Source of the DNA: an uncultured Bacteroidales bacterium
GTDB lineage: Bacteria; Bacteroidota; Bacteroidia; Bacteroidales; Muribaculaceae
Assembly: GCA_902760865.1 (NCBI GenBank)
Contig: CACWID010000004.1
Span: forward strand, 1 to 64,000
Direction: 5' to 3'
DNA: 64,000 nt
This document shows positions 33,258-41,215 of the stretch, in pieces. The translations under genes and the position numbers were made by a program. The notes below the pieces were generated by a model. The model did no database searches and was not told the origin of the DNA. It saw nothing but the letters and a program-made list of their open reading frames with translations. Position 1 is the first letter of the stretch, and every line of letters begins with the position of its first letter.

Positions 33258-34793
33258 CTATTTGCCATTCACGATGCCGGCTATCCACTCGAAGAGTTCG
33301 TCGAGGGCGTAGTCGCCGCTGTGGGGACGGTTCCAAGCCAGCAGGAAGTTCACGTCCTTGCCCGCATTCTGGAGTTTGAGGGCCAGGTTGATGGGCACAA
33401 GGAACGAGGTGTCGCGGTCACGGGCTCCATGACGGATGTACCAGTGGGGAGCCACGTCGGTCACGCCGTCGCCGATGAAGTTCATCGGATTCAGCAGGCG
33501 CACGTTTTCTCGGATTTCATCGGTCACCGTCGAGCCGGTCTTGGCGGCGCTGTAATCGGTAAAGTTGACGCTGCTGCCGCTCTTGTCGCCAAATTCCTCA
33601 TTTTCGCCCGAGGCACGGCCTCCTGCCACGCCCTGCGTGTCAAAGGCAGGGGCAGTCTTCAACGGCTGCGTGGAAACGACATAGTTGAGGTACTTGGCCA
33701 TATCCAAATCGATGATGTAATCGCCCGGCTTGCCGCCGCCACGGCCGCCACGTTGCATCATGGGAGGCATCTGTCCCCCACCCTGACGCACGCCGCCGTT
33801 GATAGGTGGCATTCCGCCCATGTCCTCCTTGCTGAACGTGAAGCCGAGGCTGTCGGGGATGTCGGCTCCGGCATTCTTGGCGAGCTGTGCCGAGCGGATG
33901 AGTTCACGCTTGATGTAATCCAGGTAGTTGTCGGCGGTGAGCGGTGTGCCGTCAGGGGTGTGCAGATTTAGGCTCTTGAGATAGGCGGGGAACTGCGCCT
34001 TGAGTTCGTCGCTCACGGCGAGCACGGCAGCATCGCCCTGCTGACGGCTGTCGGTGCCGTTATAGAGCCATTCGTAGGCCATGTCGGCATGGTCCAGGTC
34101 GATAATCGGGCAATAGCACACCGAGGCGAACACGTCGTCGCGCTGCTGGGCGGCACCCATGGCGAGCAGCATCGGCTCATAGGCGGGATTGTTGCCCGTG
34201 GCGCCCATCAGACTCGACATCGCTCCGCCGGCACTGGTGCCGTCGGTGATGATCCTCTCGGCATCGCCGAGCATCACGTCGTCAAACTGGCGCAGGTAGC
34301 GGATAGCGGCCTTCAGGTCCAAGATGGCGGCAGGGGCACGGCCCGTGTAGATGGTCTGTCCCTTCTTGATGCCGGCCTTCTTGTCGGTTTTAGTGGCGGT
34401 TACCATCGAGTTACGGCCACGGCTGCCTGGGATGGCTACTACATAGCCCTCTTTCAATGCCCTGCCCGTGGCATCGCTGGCCTTGGGCTGCTGGGCGGGC
34501 GCCGCCATATATCCGCCCACATAGGTGCGCAGCAATATCGGGGTCTGCTGTGTCGCCCCGTCGGGTACATACACGTTGATGGTCTGATAGGCGGAGTCCT
34601 CCACGTTGGTCACGAAGAACATGCCCTCATAGGCCGTGTAGTTCACCTCCACTCCATCGGGCATCGTCAAGGTCCTCGTCTCGCCAATCGTCGGGTCAAA
34701 CCTCAGTTGCGGCGGCGTTTTTACCGCTTTAGTTTTAGCGCTAGCACCAGCCACCACGGCAAGCGCCAGCATCCATGTCAATATCCTTTTCAT
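33258..34793 (-). CDS. Exported tannase-like (subtype B) alpha/beta hydrolase
   Basis: A 511-aa exported esterase. MKRILTWMLALAVVAGASAK is a signal peptide. The nucleophile elbow is TDGTSAGGAMSS, with Ser187. The late catalytic region reads HWYIRHGARDRDTSF and LAWNRPHSGDYALDELF, giving the acid and the catalytic His; this C-terminal block is characteristic of bacterial subtype B tannases. A Gly/Met/Gln-rich insert (about 345-370, GGMPP...GGRGGGKPG) lies in the lid region. Tannases cleave galloyl esters; other feruloyl-type esters are possible. Promoter TACCTTTG at 34827-34820. Convergent with the AraC-type gene. Confidence 0.8.
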   Translation of the reverse strand: MKRILTWMLALAVVAGASAKTKAVKTPPQLRFDPTIGETRTLTMPDGVEVNYTAYEGMFFVTNVEDSAYQTINVYVPDGATQQTPILLRTYVGGYMAAPAQQPKASDATGRALKEGYVVAIPGSRGRNSMVTATKTDKKAGIKKGQTIYTGRAPAAILDLKAAIRYLRQFDDVMLGDAERIITDGTSAGGAMSSLMGATGNNPAYEPMLLAMGAAQQRDDVFASVCYCPIIDLDHADMAYEWLYNGTDSRQQGDAAVLAVSDELKAQFPAYLKSLNLHTPDGTPLTADNYLDYIKRELIRSAQLAKNAGADIPDSLGFTFSKEDMGGMPPINGGVRQGGGQMPPMMQRGGRGGGKPGDYIIDLDMAKYLNYVVSTQPLKTAPAFDTQGVAGGRASGENEEFGDKSGSSVNFTDYSAAKTGSTVTDEIRENVRLLNPMNFIGDGVTDVAPHWYIRHGARDRDTSFLVPINLALKLQNAGKDVNFLLAWNRPHSGDYALDELFEWIAGIVNGK

Positions 34794-34819
34794 GTGATTA
34801 TTAAATTGATTACTTGCTC

Positions 34820-34827
34820 CAAAGGTA
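34820..34827 (-). promoter_or_regulatory. Promoter of the tannase-like gene
   Basis: CAAAGGTA reads TACCTTTG on the minus strand, 27 nt before the ATG. A second minus-strand element TATATTTG lies at 35011-35004, about 210 nt upstream. Confidence 0.6.
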
Positions 34828-35094
34828 ATCAAAAAAGCAACATAGGCGGTTCACCAAACCGCCACTTTTTTCATTTTTCCCGACTTATATTCGTGATTAT
34901 TCTTTGGGAGCCCGCCAAAATATTTGAACAAATCAGATTCTATTTGTAGTATTCAGTATAGCAATACCTGTCTCATCATCCAATTCTTTTAATTATTACA
35001 CCGCAAATATACATATTAATAGATGAAAAACAAATAAAAAGACTAGAATCCGCAATCATGACTACTGTTTTCTAAAAGATTCTTGGAATTTTTG

Positions 35095-35102
35095 TACCTT
35101 TG
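35095..35102 (+). promoter_or_regulatory. Promoter of the flavodoxin remnant and thioesterase genes
   Basis: TACCTTTG lies 27 nt before the ATG at 35130. Confidence 0.6.
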
Positions 35103-35129
35103 TGGACTCAAATCTAACATTAATATACA

Positions 35130-35255
35130 ATGAAAGAATATACAATGAAAGCATTATTTATCAACGGAAGTCCTCGCAAGAACATGAACACGGCCCAGGT
35201 GCAGAACGCCTTCGAACTGGGCAAGCGCCTGGTGGAAAAAGCCAAGAATCAGTAA
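35130..35255 (+). pseudogene. Internally deleted flavodoxin-family gene (41-codon remnant)
   Basis: An open 41-codon frame joins the start of an NADPH-dependent FMN reductase/flavodoxin (MKALFINGSPRKNMNTAQ, the FMN phosphate loop) directly to the typical C-terminal helix of the same family (NAFELGKRLVEKAKNQ). About 140-150 residues that normally lie between are missing, with the frame kept. The product cannot bind FMN alone. It keeps its promoter and ends 5 nt before the thioesterase ATG, so it may now serve as a translated leader for that gene. Confidence 0.75.
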
Positions 35256-35260
35256 GCGGC

Positions 35261-35965
35261 ATGTACAGTCTGAAGTATAAAGTCACCACCAGCACCTGTG
35301 ACAGCGAGGGACGGCTGAAGCTCTATTCGGCCCTGCAGATGATGCAGGACTGCTCCGAGATGTGGATAGACACTGAGCCCGGCGTGAAACAGTATTTCGC
35401 CCAGCAGAATATGGCTCAGCTGCTGGCATTCCGTCAGGTGGAAATCATGCGTGTACCGACATACAAAGAAGAGTTGACGGTGACCACCTCGGTCTATGGC
35501 ATGAAGTCCATGTTCGGTTTCCGCAACACGTTCATCTATGACGCCCAGGGCAAGCCCTGCTACAAGACGTGGAGCATGGGAGCCTTTGTGGATCTGTCCA
35601 ACGGCAAGCTCAAGCGCGTGGACGATGCTACCATCGCGTCGATGACCCTGGAGCCACAGTTGGAGATGAACTACCGGGACCGCCGGATTATTCTTCCTAA
35701 AGAAGGCGGACTGACGCTAGAGCCCATCAAGGTACTGCGTGCCGACATCGACTACAACAAGCACCTGAACAACGCCAACTACGTCCGCATGGCGATGGAA
35801 CTGCTGCCTGAAGATTTCGAGGTCAAGGGGTTGAGGGTCGAGTATCGGGTAGCGGCCAAGCCAGGCGAAACGCTCGTCCCGACCCTCTACCAGACAGACG
35901 GCGGCATCATCGTAGCGCTGTCGGTCAGGAACGAGGTCAGCGCCATCATCGAGTTCACAGAGTGA
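35261..35965 (+). CDS. Acyl-ACP thioesterase-like protein
   Basis: A 234-aa cytoplasmic hotdog-fold thioesterase. The start is MYSLKYKVTTSTCDSEGR at 35261; longer forms would run through the remnant upstream in another frame. Two hotdog repeats are visible: LKLYSALQMMQDCSEMW...FRQVEIMRVPTYKEELTV, and DIDYNKHLNNANYVRMAME, which carries the Asn/His pair of FatA/FatB-type enzymes, followed by LRVEYRVAAKPGETL. The length fits bacterial acyl-ACP thioesterases, which release free fatty acids. Translation may be coupled to the flavodoxin remnant. Confidence 0.88.
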   Translation: MYSLKYKVTTSTCDSEGRLKLYSALQMMQDCSEMWIDTEPGVKQYFAQQNMAQLLAFRQVEIMRVPTYKEELTVTTSVYGMKSMFGFRNTFIYDAQGKPCYKTWSMGAFVDLSNGKLKRVDDATIASMTLEPQLEMNYRDRRIILPKEGGLTLEPIKVLRADIDYNKHLNNANYVRMAMELLPEDFEVKGLRVEYRVAAKPGETLVPTLYQTDGGIIVALSVRNEVSAIIEFTE

Positions 35966-36059
35966 GACATCACATCATCCCGCTGTGAGTTATTTGCCCG
36001 AGAAATCGGGAATTGTAGCCAATCACAAGCCCTCTCCCCGCTCTCCTTAGCAGAGAACA

Positions 36060-36125
36060 GGAAAAGAGGGCTGTGTCATCATTCACTCGTTGCACGTGGG
36101 GTCGTGCTTCGCACGGACATTAATA
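36060..36125. repeat. Small palindromic element
   Basis: GGCTGTGTCATCATTC is followed by a hairpin CGTGCTTCGCACG. Its left part matches the terminal repeat of the element at 21266-21442, and the same hairpin type occurs at about 57677-57692 (CGTGCAAAGCACG). The 180-bp gap between the genes holds nothing else that I can support. Confidence 0.45.
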
Positions 36126-36145
36126 CAAGTCTGAACCTTTAGTTC

Positions 36146-36661
36146 TTACAGTTTGCCCACGAGGTCTAGGATCTTCTGACGGGTGGCATCGGTCTTCTGC
36201 TCATCGACGGTGGCGGTCACGATGCCGGTATCCTCCACATTCCAGTATTTGCAGATGTCTCGGTACTCGGCCATGGCGCCGTCATACACGCCGGGCGAAT
36301 AGGAGGACATGAGCAACGCCATCTTCTTAGCCTTAGCGGGGCTGTTCACGCAGTACATGCGCTGGATGGGAGCCTGGATCTGGGCATTCAGCGTGAAGTA
36401 GTAGATGGGTGCGGCCAGCACGAGTACCTCGGCCTCAGCCATCAGTGGATAGAGTTCCTGCATGTCGTCCTTCTGGATGCACGCCCCGTCGCCCTTGCCG
36501 TGGCAATATTCACAGGCCAGGCAGCCCGCAATCTTTTTCTTTGACACGTTCACCAGGGTCACCTCATGACCTGCAGCCTCGGCTGCTTTCTTATACTCTT
36601 CTGCCATCCAGGCGGTATTGCCGTTCGCCCTGGGCGAACTCTGTAAAATCAGGATGTTCAT
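36146..36661 (-). CDS. Flavodoxin-fold NADPH-dependent FMN reductase
   Basis: A 171-aa cytoplasmic flavoprotein. MNILILQSSPRANGNTAWM is the FMN phosphate-binding start; AGCLACEYCHGKGDGACIQKDDM is the Cys-rich loop typical of the family; VLAAPIYYFTLNAQIQAPIQRMY covers the flavin edge. Length normal. Such enzymes reduce quinones, nitro groups or azo compounds. It has its own TATCTTTG promoter at 36752-36745. It is related to the internally deleted remnant at 35130 but is not its missing part, as it is complete and on the other strand. Confidence 0.9.
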   Translation of the reverse strand: MNILILQSSPRANGNTAWMAEEYKKAAEAAGHEVTLVNVSKKKIAGCLACEYCHGKGDGACIQKDDMQELYPLMAEAEVLVLAAPIYYFTLNAQIQAPIQRMYCVNSPAKAKKMALLMSSYSPGVYDGAMAEYRDICKYWNVEDTGIVTATVDEQKTDATRQKILDLVGKL

Positions 36662-36744
36662 AGTTTTTGTAGTTTAAAGTGAATAGTATTAATATGCTGA
36701 TTAATGAGTATTCTATCTTGTCTATGATCTTTCTCTCCGACATG

Positions 36745-36752
36745 CAAAGATA
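36745..36752 (-). promoter_or_regulatory. Promoter of the FMN reductase gene
   Basis: CAAAGATA reads TATCTTTG on the minus strand, 84 nt before the ATG. Confidence 0.55.
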
Positions 36753-36850
36753 ACGATTTTTCTCGAAACATCCATCACATAATCGTCCGACGGACCGAAC
36801 GCCCGCCGAAACCACATTATTCACAAGCAGTTAGCCCTGCAATAAAAAAC

Positions 36851-36886
36851 AAGGACATCCGTGCCAGACTAGACGCGGATGCCCTT
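36851..36886 (-). terminator. Terminator after the lipoprotein hydrolase gene
   Basis: On the minus strand GGGCATCCGCG pairs imperfectly with CACGGATGTCC, followed by TTGTTTTTTATT. The stem contains the ACGCGGATGCC core seen in the repeats at 5.9 and 42.5 kb. Confidence 0.7.
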
Positions 36887-36901
36887 CCTCTGCTTTTGTT
36901 G

Positions 36902-38026
36902 TTACTTCAGATTCGTCTTGAAGAATTCTGCCAGCTTGTCCCAGGGGATGAGGTTCTTCGGCTCTCCCTTGCCGACGGGTTCTGTGTAGCCTCCGTCGTA
37001 GAGGTCGCAGTGTGAAGCTCCGGGAATAATCAGCAGTTCCTTATTCTCAGGATTGGGATTGGGCTTGCCGATGGTGTTATAACCCTCGGCCTTGCCATCG
37101 ACCATGTAGTGGTAGGCGGCCTCGCCGAAGTAGCGCGAGTGGGCCTTCTCGCCATGCATCACGAGGACGGCCGAGCGTATCTCGTTGATGTAGTAGAGGA
37201 AGCGGGCGTTGGCATAGGCCTGTGTGCCGATGGTGCGCCAGCCGTCGGTACTGTTGCCCGAGCGGGCATGGTAGCCGCGCTGAGTTTTGTAATAGTCATG
37301 GTAGTCTTTCACGAACTGGGGCGCATCCTCGGGCAGCGGGTCCACGACGCCACCGGCCATCGCCATGGGGTCGGCAAGACGCTGCTTGGCGACTGCCTCA
37401 CGGGCGGCATGACGCGATTCCTCCTTGTCCTCGCTGTCAAAGTAGCCGTTGCCGCTCACGCGGGTCATGTCATACATCGTGCTGGCCACGGTGGCCTTGA
37501 TACGGGTGTCGGCAGCGGCGGCATTCAGGGCGATGCCACCCCATCCGCAGATGCCGATGATACCGATCTTGTCGGCATCGACATTCTCCTGACTGGAGAG
37601 GAAATCGACGGCAGCCATGAAGTCCTCGGTGTTGATGTCGGGCGAGGCCGTGCGACGGGGCTCGCCGCTGCTCTCGCCGGTGTATGACGGGTCAAAGGCC
37701 AGCGCCACAAAGCCGCGCTCGGCCATGCGCATGGCATACAGGCCGCTCGACTGTTCCTTGGTGGCTCCGAACGGGCCGCTCACGGCGATGGCGGGCAATT
37801 TGCCCTCGGCGCCCTTCGGCTCGTACAGATCGGCCGCCAGGGTCAGGCCATACTGTGTCTCAAACGTCACCTTGCGGTGGTTTACCTTCTCGCTGAGCGG
37901 GAACACCTTGTCCCACTCCTGAGTCAATTTCAGATTAGCATTCATATTCTCATCGTTTTGATTGCAGGCCATGAGCAACAAGCCCATGAGCACCAATGTA
38001 AATAATCCTCGTTTCATCTTCGTCAT
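36902..38026 (-). CDS. Lipoprotein alpha/beta hydrolase with a Cys at the nucleophile elbow
   Basis: A 374-aa lipoprotein with lipobox LLMAC (Cys21); an ATG three codons in is an alternative start. The hydrolase core includes LPAIAVSGPFG, ALAFDPSYTGESSGEPR and GIICGWGG-type elbow GICGWGG, where Cys stands at the usual Ser position as in dienelactone hydrolases. LVMHGEKAHSR and the late LLIIPGASHCDLYDG give the acid and the catalytic His. It belongs to the large Bacteroidales esterase group near YcjY. Divergent from an AraC-type gene, with its promoter TATCTTTG at 38053-38046, and so is a likely target of that regulator. Confidence 0.87.
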   Translation of the reverse strand: MTKMKRGLFTLVLMGLLLMACNQNDENMNANLKLTQEWDKVFPLSEKVNHRKVTFETQYGLTLAADLYEPKGAEGKLPAIAVSGPFGATKEQSSGLYAMRMAERGFVALAFDPSYTGESSGEPRRTASPDINTEDFMAAVDFLSSQENVDADKIGIIGICGWGGIALNAAAADTRIKATVASTMYDMTRVSGNGYFDSEDKEESRHAAREAVAKQRLADPMAMAGGVVDPLPEDAPQFVKDYHDYYKTQRGYHARSGNSTDGWRTIGTQAYANARFLYYINEIRSAVLVMHGEKAHSRYFGEAAYHYMVDGKAEGYNTIGKPNPNPENKELLIIPGASHCDLYDGGYTEPVGKGEPKNLIPWDKLAEFFKTNLK

Positions 38027-38045
38027 TCTGTTCTAGTTTCGGTTG

Positions 38046-38156
38046 CAAAGATATATAAGTAATTGACAACCGCCCTTATCCAAAATAACTGAAAACCTAC
38101 CCATTTTACATTTTCTCTACAAAACACCATGAATTGGGGTAAAATGATTATCTTTG
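38046..38156. promoter_or_regulatory. Divergent promoter region of the hydrolase and the second AraC-type gene
   Basis: Minus-strand TATCTTTG (38053-38046) and plus-strand TATCTTTG (38149-38156) are about 95 bp apart. The plus-strand ATG follows 10 nt after its element. The layout copies that of the first AraC-type locus at 32257-32348. Confidence 0.6.
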
Positions 38157-38166
38157 TCCCTTGATT

Positions 38167-39072
38167 ATGAAGGACCTGTTTTACATCGACAAGGCGAATG
38201 ACTTTGCGCTGGACGTGGGTGCCGAGGTGTGGCATCCCATGGTCAGTGTGGTCCATTTCGACGAGTTGGGCGAGATACGCCACTCGCTGAACAAGCTGGG
38301 GGTGTACGCCATCTTTGTGCAGGATAATTTTCCCATCGAGTCGGCCTACGGCATGGGCGGCTACGACACGTCTAAAGGGTCGCTCGTGGCGGCCTCGCCA
38401 GGGCAGATCATCGGCAAGACCGACAACGGCCACCGCGAGGTGTATCACGGTTGGGCGCTGCTGTTCGACCCAGAGTTCATGCGCGGCACGGTGTTTGAGC
38501 AAAGGCTGGCCGACTACCATTTCTTCTCCTACAACGTGAACGAGGCCCTTCACACCACCGAGGGCGAGAAACAGGTCCTGTGGCAACTGATGGAGAGAAT
38601 ACGCACGTTCATCAGCCACAGGGAGCAGACGCCGTTGACCGACCGCATCATCCAGGACTACATCGTGCTCGTGTGCGACTACTGCCTGCTGTTTTATCAG
38701 CGGCAGTTCCAGACCTCGTCGGCCGAGCGAAGCGACCTGCTGGCCCGATTCCAGAAGGTACTTGTCGATTACTATGAGCGCCACCTGCAGCATCGCCACG
38801 GCCTACCCAGCGTCAAGTACTGCGCCCAGGAGCTGTGTCTCTCGCCGAGCTATTTCGGCGACGTTATCCGCAACGCCACTGGCGACAGTCCCACACGCAT
38901 CATCCAGCGTTTCCTCATTGAGCGCGCCAAGAGCCTGATGATTGGCGGCATGACGGTGTCGCAGGTAGCCGACGAGCTGGGTTTTGAATACCCCCAGCAC
39001 TTCACCCGCTACTTCAAGAAACACGAGGGGATGACGCCCTCGGGCTATGTCGCATCGATGCGGAAACAATAA
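38167..39072 (+). CDS. AraC-family transcriptional regulator (paralogue of the one at 32357)
   Basis: A 301-aa regulator starting MKDLFYIDKAND. The N-terminal sensor half has VSVVHFDELGEIRHSLNKLGVY and GWALLFDPEFMRGTVFEQRL (each read as two stretches). The DNA-binding half has VKYCAQELCLSPSYFGDVI and VSQVADELGFEYPQHFTRYF. Both halves match the regulator at 32357 motif by motif, so a duplication is likely. It lies divergent from the lipoprotein hydrolase and upstream of an acetyltransferase gene with its own promoter. Confidence 0.9.
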   Translation: MKDLFYIDKANDFALDVGAEVWHPMVSVVHFDELGEIRHSLNKLGVYAIFVQDNFPIESAYGMGGYDTSKGSLVAASPGQIIGKTDNGHREVYHGWALLFDPEFMRGTVFEQRLADYHFFSYNVNEALHTTEGEKQVLWQLMERIRTFISHREQTPLTDRIIQDYIVLVCDYCLLFYQRQFQTSSAERSDLLARFQKVLVDYYERHLQHRHGLPSVKYCAQELCLSPSYFGDVIRNATGDSPTRIIQRFLIERAKSLMIGGMTVSQVADELGFEYPQHFTRYFKKHEGMTPSGYVASMRKQ

Positions 39073-39124
39073 TCGAGGTAGGTTTTCCGATGTTTCGGTT
39101 AACCGTCGTTGCTGCTGATGTGTG

Positions 39125-39132
39125 TACCTTTG
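39125..39132 (+). promoter_or_regulatory. Promoter of the sugar acetyltransferase gene
   Basis: TACCTTTG lies 20 nt before the ATG at 39153. Confidence 0.6.
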
Positions 39133-39152
39133 CACACCTATCTATTTGAACT

Positions 39153-39716
39153 ATGACTATCAAGGAATATAAAGAATTCATTGCCTCAGGACAAATGGTG
39201 AAGGCCGGCTCCGAGGCGCATCTGCTGATGCACCAAGCCAGCCGCGAGGCACAGAAAATCACCGCCCGACTGAACAGCGAATTTCATGAGCCGGAGGAGA
39301 TCCGGCAGCTGCTGTCAGAGCTGTGGGGCATTGAGGTGCCCGAGAGCGTGGGCATGTTCCCGCCGTTCTACACCGACTTCGGCAAAAACACGACGGTGGG
39401 CGAGCGCACGTTTATCAACGCCGGATGTAAGTTCCAGGACCAGGGCGGAATCTCCATCGGTGATGATTGCCTGATCGGCCACAATGCCACCCTGTGCACC
39501 ATCAATCATGCCCAGGACCCCGATCGTCGGGGCGACATGGAGTTCCATCCCATCCGCATCGAGAACAAAGTGTGGCTCGGTGCCAACGTGACCGTCCTGC
39601 CGGGTGTCACCATCGGCGAGGGCGCCATCGTGGCCGCCGGTGCCGTGGTGACCAAAGACGTCGCCGCCAGAACCGTCGTCGGGGGCGTGCCGGCAAAACT
39701 CATCAAGCGGATCTGA
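39153..39716 (+). CDS. Maltose/galactoside-type O-acetyltransferase
   Basis: A 187-aa left-handed beta-helix acetyltransferase of the LacA/Maa/NodL group, cytoplasmic. The N-terminal helical cap is followed by hexapeptide repeats ([42 protein letters not shown] in two stretches). The catalytic His lies in TINHAQDP, and the conserved closing [13 protein letters not shown] is present. It transfers acetyl from acetyl-CoA to a sugar or similar acceptor. Length normal. Confidence 0.9.
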   Translation: MTIKEYKEFIASGQMVKAGSEAHLLMHQASREAQKITARLNSEFHEPEEIRQLLSELWGIEVPESVGMFPPFYTDFGKNTTVGERTFINAGCKFQDQGGISIGDDCLIGHNATLCTINHAQDPDRRGDMEFHPIRIENKVWLGANVTVLPGVTIGEGAIVAAGAVVTKDVAARTVVGGVPAKLIKRI

Positions 39717-39749
39717 TACTCAGATTTTGCCGAAATGGGAGTTTTACCG

Positions 39750-39757
39750 TACCTTTG
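39750..39757 (+). promoter_or_regulatory. Promoter of the GNAT acetyltransferase gene
   Basis: TACCTTTG lies 95 nt before the GNAT start. A 24-codon frame begins at ATG 39763, 5 nt after the element, and ends at 39837 (MGQKRMNTTS...EVTNP). It could be a leader peptide. Confidence 0.5.
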
Positions 39758-39852
39758 CACGCATGGGTCAAAAAAGGATGAATACGACTTCGCTGCAGTT
39801 CATCGACTATGACCATTCTGAAGTAACCAACCCATAAAGAATCTGAGGGGGA

Positions 39853-40344
39853 ATGATCAACATCAGACAATACGAGAAGACCGACTGCCAGCCAGCGATG
39901 GAGATATGGAACAGCGTGGTGCGTGAGGGGATAGCCTTCCCTCAGCTTGAAGAGCTGACCATCGAGGAGGCCGATGCCTTCTTCTGCAGCCAGTCCTATA
40001 CCGGGGTCGCTATCGATGACGGGACGGGCGAGGTGCTGGGCCTCTACATCCTCCATCCGAACAACGTGGGGCGATGCGGACACATCGGCAACACGAGCTA
40101 TGCCGTCAAGGAGGGCTTTCGCGGCCTGCACATCGGCGAGAAGCTGGTCAAGGATTCGTTACTGAAAGGTGCACAATGCGGATTCCGCCTCCTTCAGTTC
40201 AATGCTGTCGTCGCCTCAAACATTCACGCCCTGCACCTCTACAAACGTCTAGGCTTCACACAGTTGGGTCGCATCCCACAGGGTTTCCTCATGAAGGACG
40301 GCCACTACGAGGACATCATCCTCTTCTACATCAAGCTGACATAG
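39853..40344 (+). CDS. GNAT-family N-acetyltransferase
   Basis: A 163-aa acetyl-CoA-dependent N-acetyltransferase, cytoplasmic. MINIRQYEKTDCQPAMEIWN is the typical first strand and helix; the acetyl-CoA loop is in YAVKEGFRGLHIGEKLVKDSL; NIHALHLYKRLGFTQLGRIPQ (two stretches) is the C-terminal motif B. It resembles YnaD/Pat-like proteins acting on amines or toxic amino compounds. GAGGGGG precedes the start. The TAG stop overlaps the first base of the MITE-like element copy B. Confidence 0.88.
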   Translation: MINIRQYEKTDCQPAMEIWNSVVREGIAFPQLEELTIEEADAFFCSQSYTGVAIDDGTGEVLGLYILHPNNVGRCGHIGNTSYAVKEGFRGLHIGEKLVKDSLLKGAQCGFRLLQFNAVVASNIHALHLYKRLGFTQLGRIPQGFLMKDGHYEDIILFYIKLT

Positions 40345-40544
40345 ACGCGAATTCGACGAAATTATTAATTGTCAATCAGTGCGTTAGCAACTCCCCCTCT
40401 AAGATTAGAGGGGGCCGGGGGGCGTTGACGCCCCAAGAGAAAGTGCTTTGAGGGTGAATCATACTCCTCCGGCGCTTCGCGCCACCTCCCCTACCTTAGG
40501 GGAGGAATTGAGCATCAGCAACTTATTTTCGTCGAACTCACGTT
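40344..40544 (-). mobile_element. 201-bp MITE-like element, copy B (inverted relative to copy A)
   Basis: The reverse complement of the element at 29172-29372, with the same length and internal hairpins. The right end is TTTCGTCGAACTCACGTT; the left end has diverged to GACGCGAATTCGACGAAA. ATAGACGC occurs at both edges (40341-40348 and 40547-40554) and might be a target duplication. The element starts on the last base of the GNAT stop codon. Confidence 0.8.
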
Positions 40545-40571
40545 GATATAGACGCCCACCCCATCTGACAT

Positions 40572-40705
40572 GTAGAGACGCAAAATCTTGCGTCTCTAGG
40601 AACGAATATGCCAACGACCACCATGTAGAGACGCAAAATCTTGCGTCTCCGGGAACGAATATGGCAACACATGACGATGGGAGACGCAAAATTTTGCGTC
40701 TCTAC
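40572..40705. repeat. Three copies of a palindrome of about 28 bp
   Basis: The half-site GTAGAGACGCAAAA and its inverse occur at 40572-40599, 40624-40651 and 40681-40705, separated by similar spacers (GGAACGAATATG(C/G)CAAC). Other copies are at 57463-57488, 57517-57543 and 63390-63416. They sit in the 445-bp gap between the GNAT and zinc-ribbon genes together with the MITE-like copy B. Confidence 0.85.
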
Positions 40706-40789
40706 AGTGAGAGCTTCTAATGAGTGCCTCGAAGAGGAACTTTATGATTGGCAGGCTTTTGGCGGATGTTGCAGTTTGTCGGGTTCCTG

Positions 40790-41170
40790 TTATGTCAAGA
40801 TTCCCAGGTCATAGTGCAATCGTGGGCTGTGGCACTTGGGGCAGAACAACGGGGCATCATTGCCCTTCAGGAAGGGTTCTTCCTTCTTCCTGATGACCGT
40901 TCCGCACTTGGGGCACTTGAAGTCTTCGGCAGATTCGCCGAATTTGTGATGCTCTGAACTCTCGTTATGCTCTACGGTAAAAGCATGACAATGAGGACAT
41001 TGCCTGCCTATCGTGCATGACATGTCGCCATGAATGAAGCTGACGATATCCTCCTGATAGCCACAGTCATCACACACTATCGTGCCGGCGCCTCCCATGT
41101 GGGAGAAGCAAAGATAATCTTCATCTTCGCGCAGGCCCAATTCGGCCTCAATGTCTTTCTCGTCTTTCAT
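40790..41170 (-). CDS. Zinc-ribbon protein, function unknown
   Basis: A 126-aa cytoplasmic protein with four CxxC knuckles: CDDC (about 33-36), CPHC (about 58-61), CPKC (about 86-89) and CPKC (about 110-113), enough for two zinc ribbons. The N-terminus is acidic (MKDEKDIEAELGL). I do not recognise a named family. It starts 45 nt after the prfA stop and probably belongs to the prfA transcript. Confidence 0.75.
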   Translation of the reverse strand: MKDEKDIEAELGLREDEDYLCFSHMGGAGTIVCDDCGYQEDIVSFIHGDMSCTIGRQCPHCHAFTVEHNESSEHHKFGESAEDFKCPKCGTVIRKKEEPFLKGNDAPLFCPKCHSPRLHYDLGILT

Positions 41171-41215
41171 CTCTATTTTTCCTTTCTTATTTTAATTACT
41201 TAATCTGGAACTACA

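Noticed and set aside
36146-36661. The FMN reductase as the displaced middle of the deleted flavodoxin remnant
   Set aside because: It is complete, on the opposite strand and has its own promoter, so it is an independent gene.
40344-40544. Insertion sequence with transposase
   Set aside because: The element is only 201 bp and has no coding capacity; it can only be non-autonomous.
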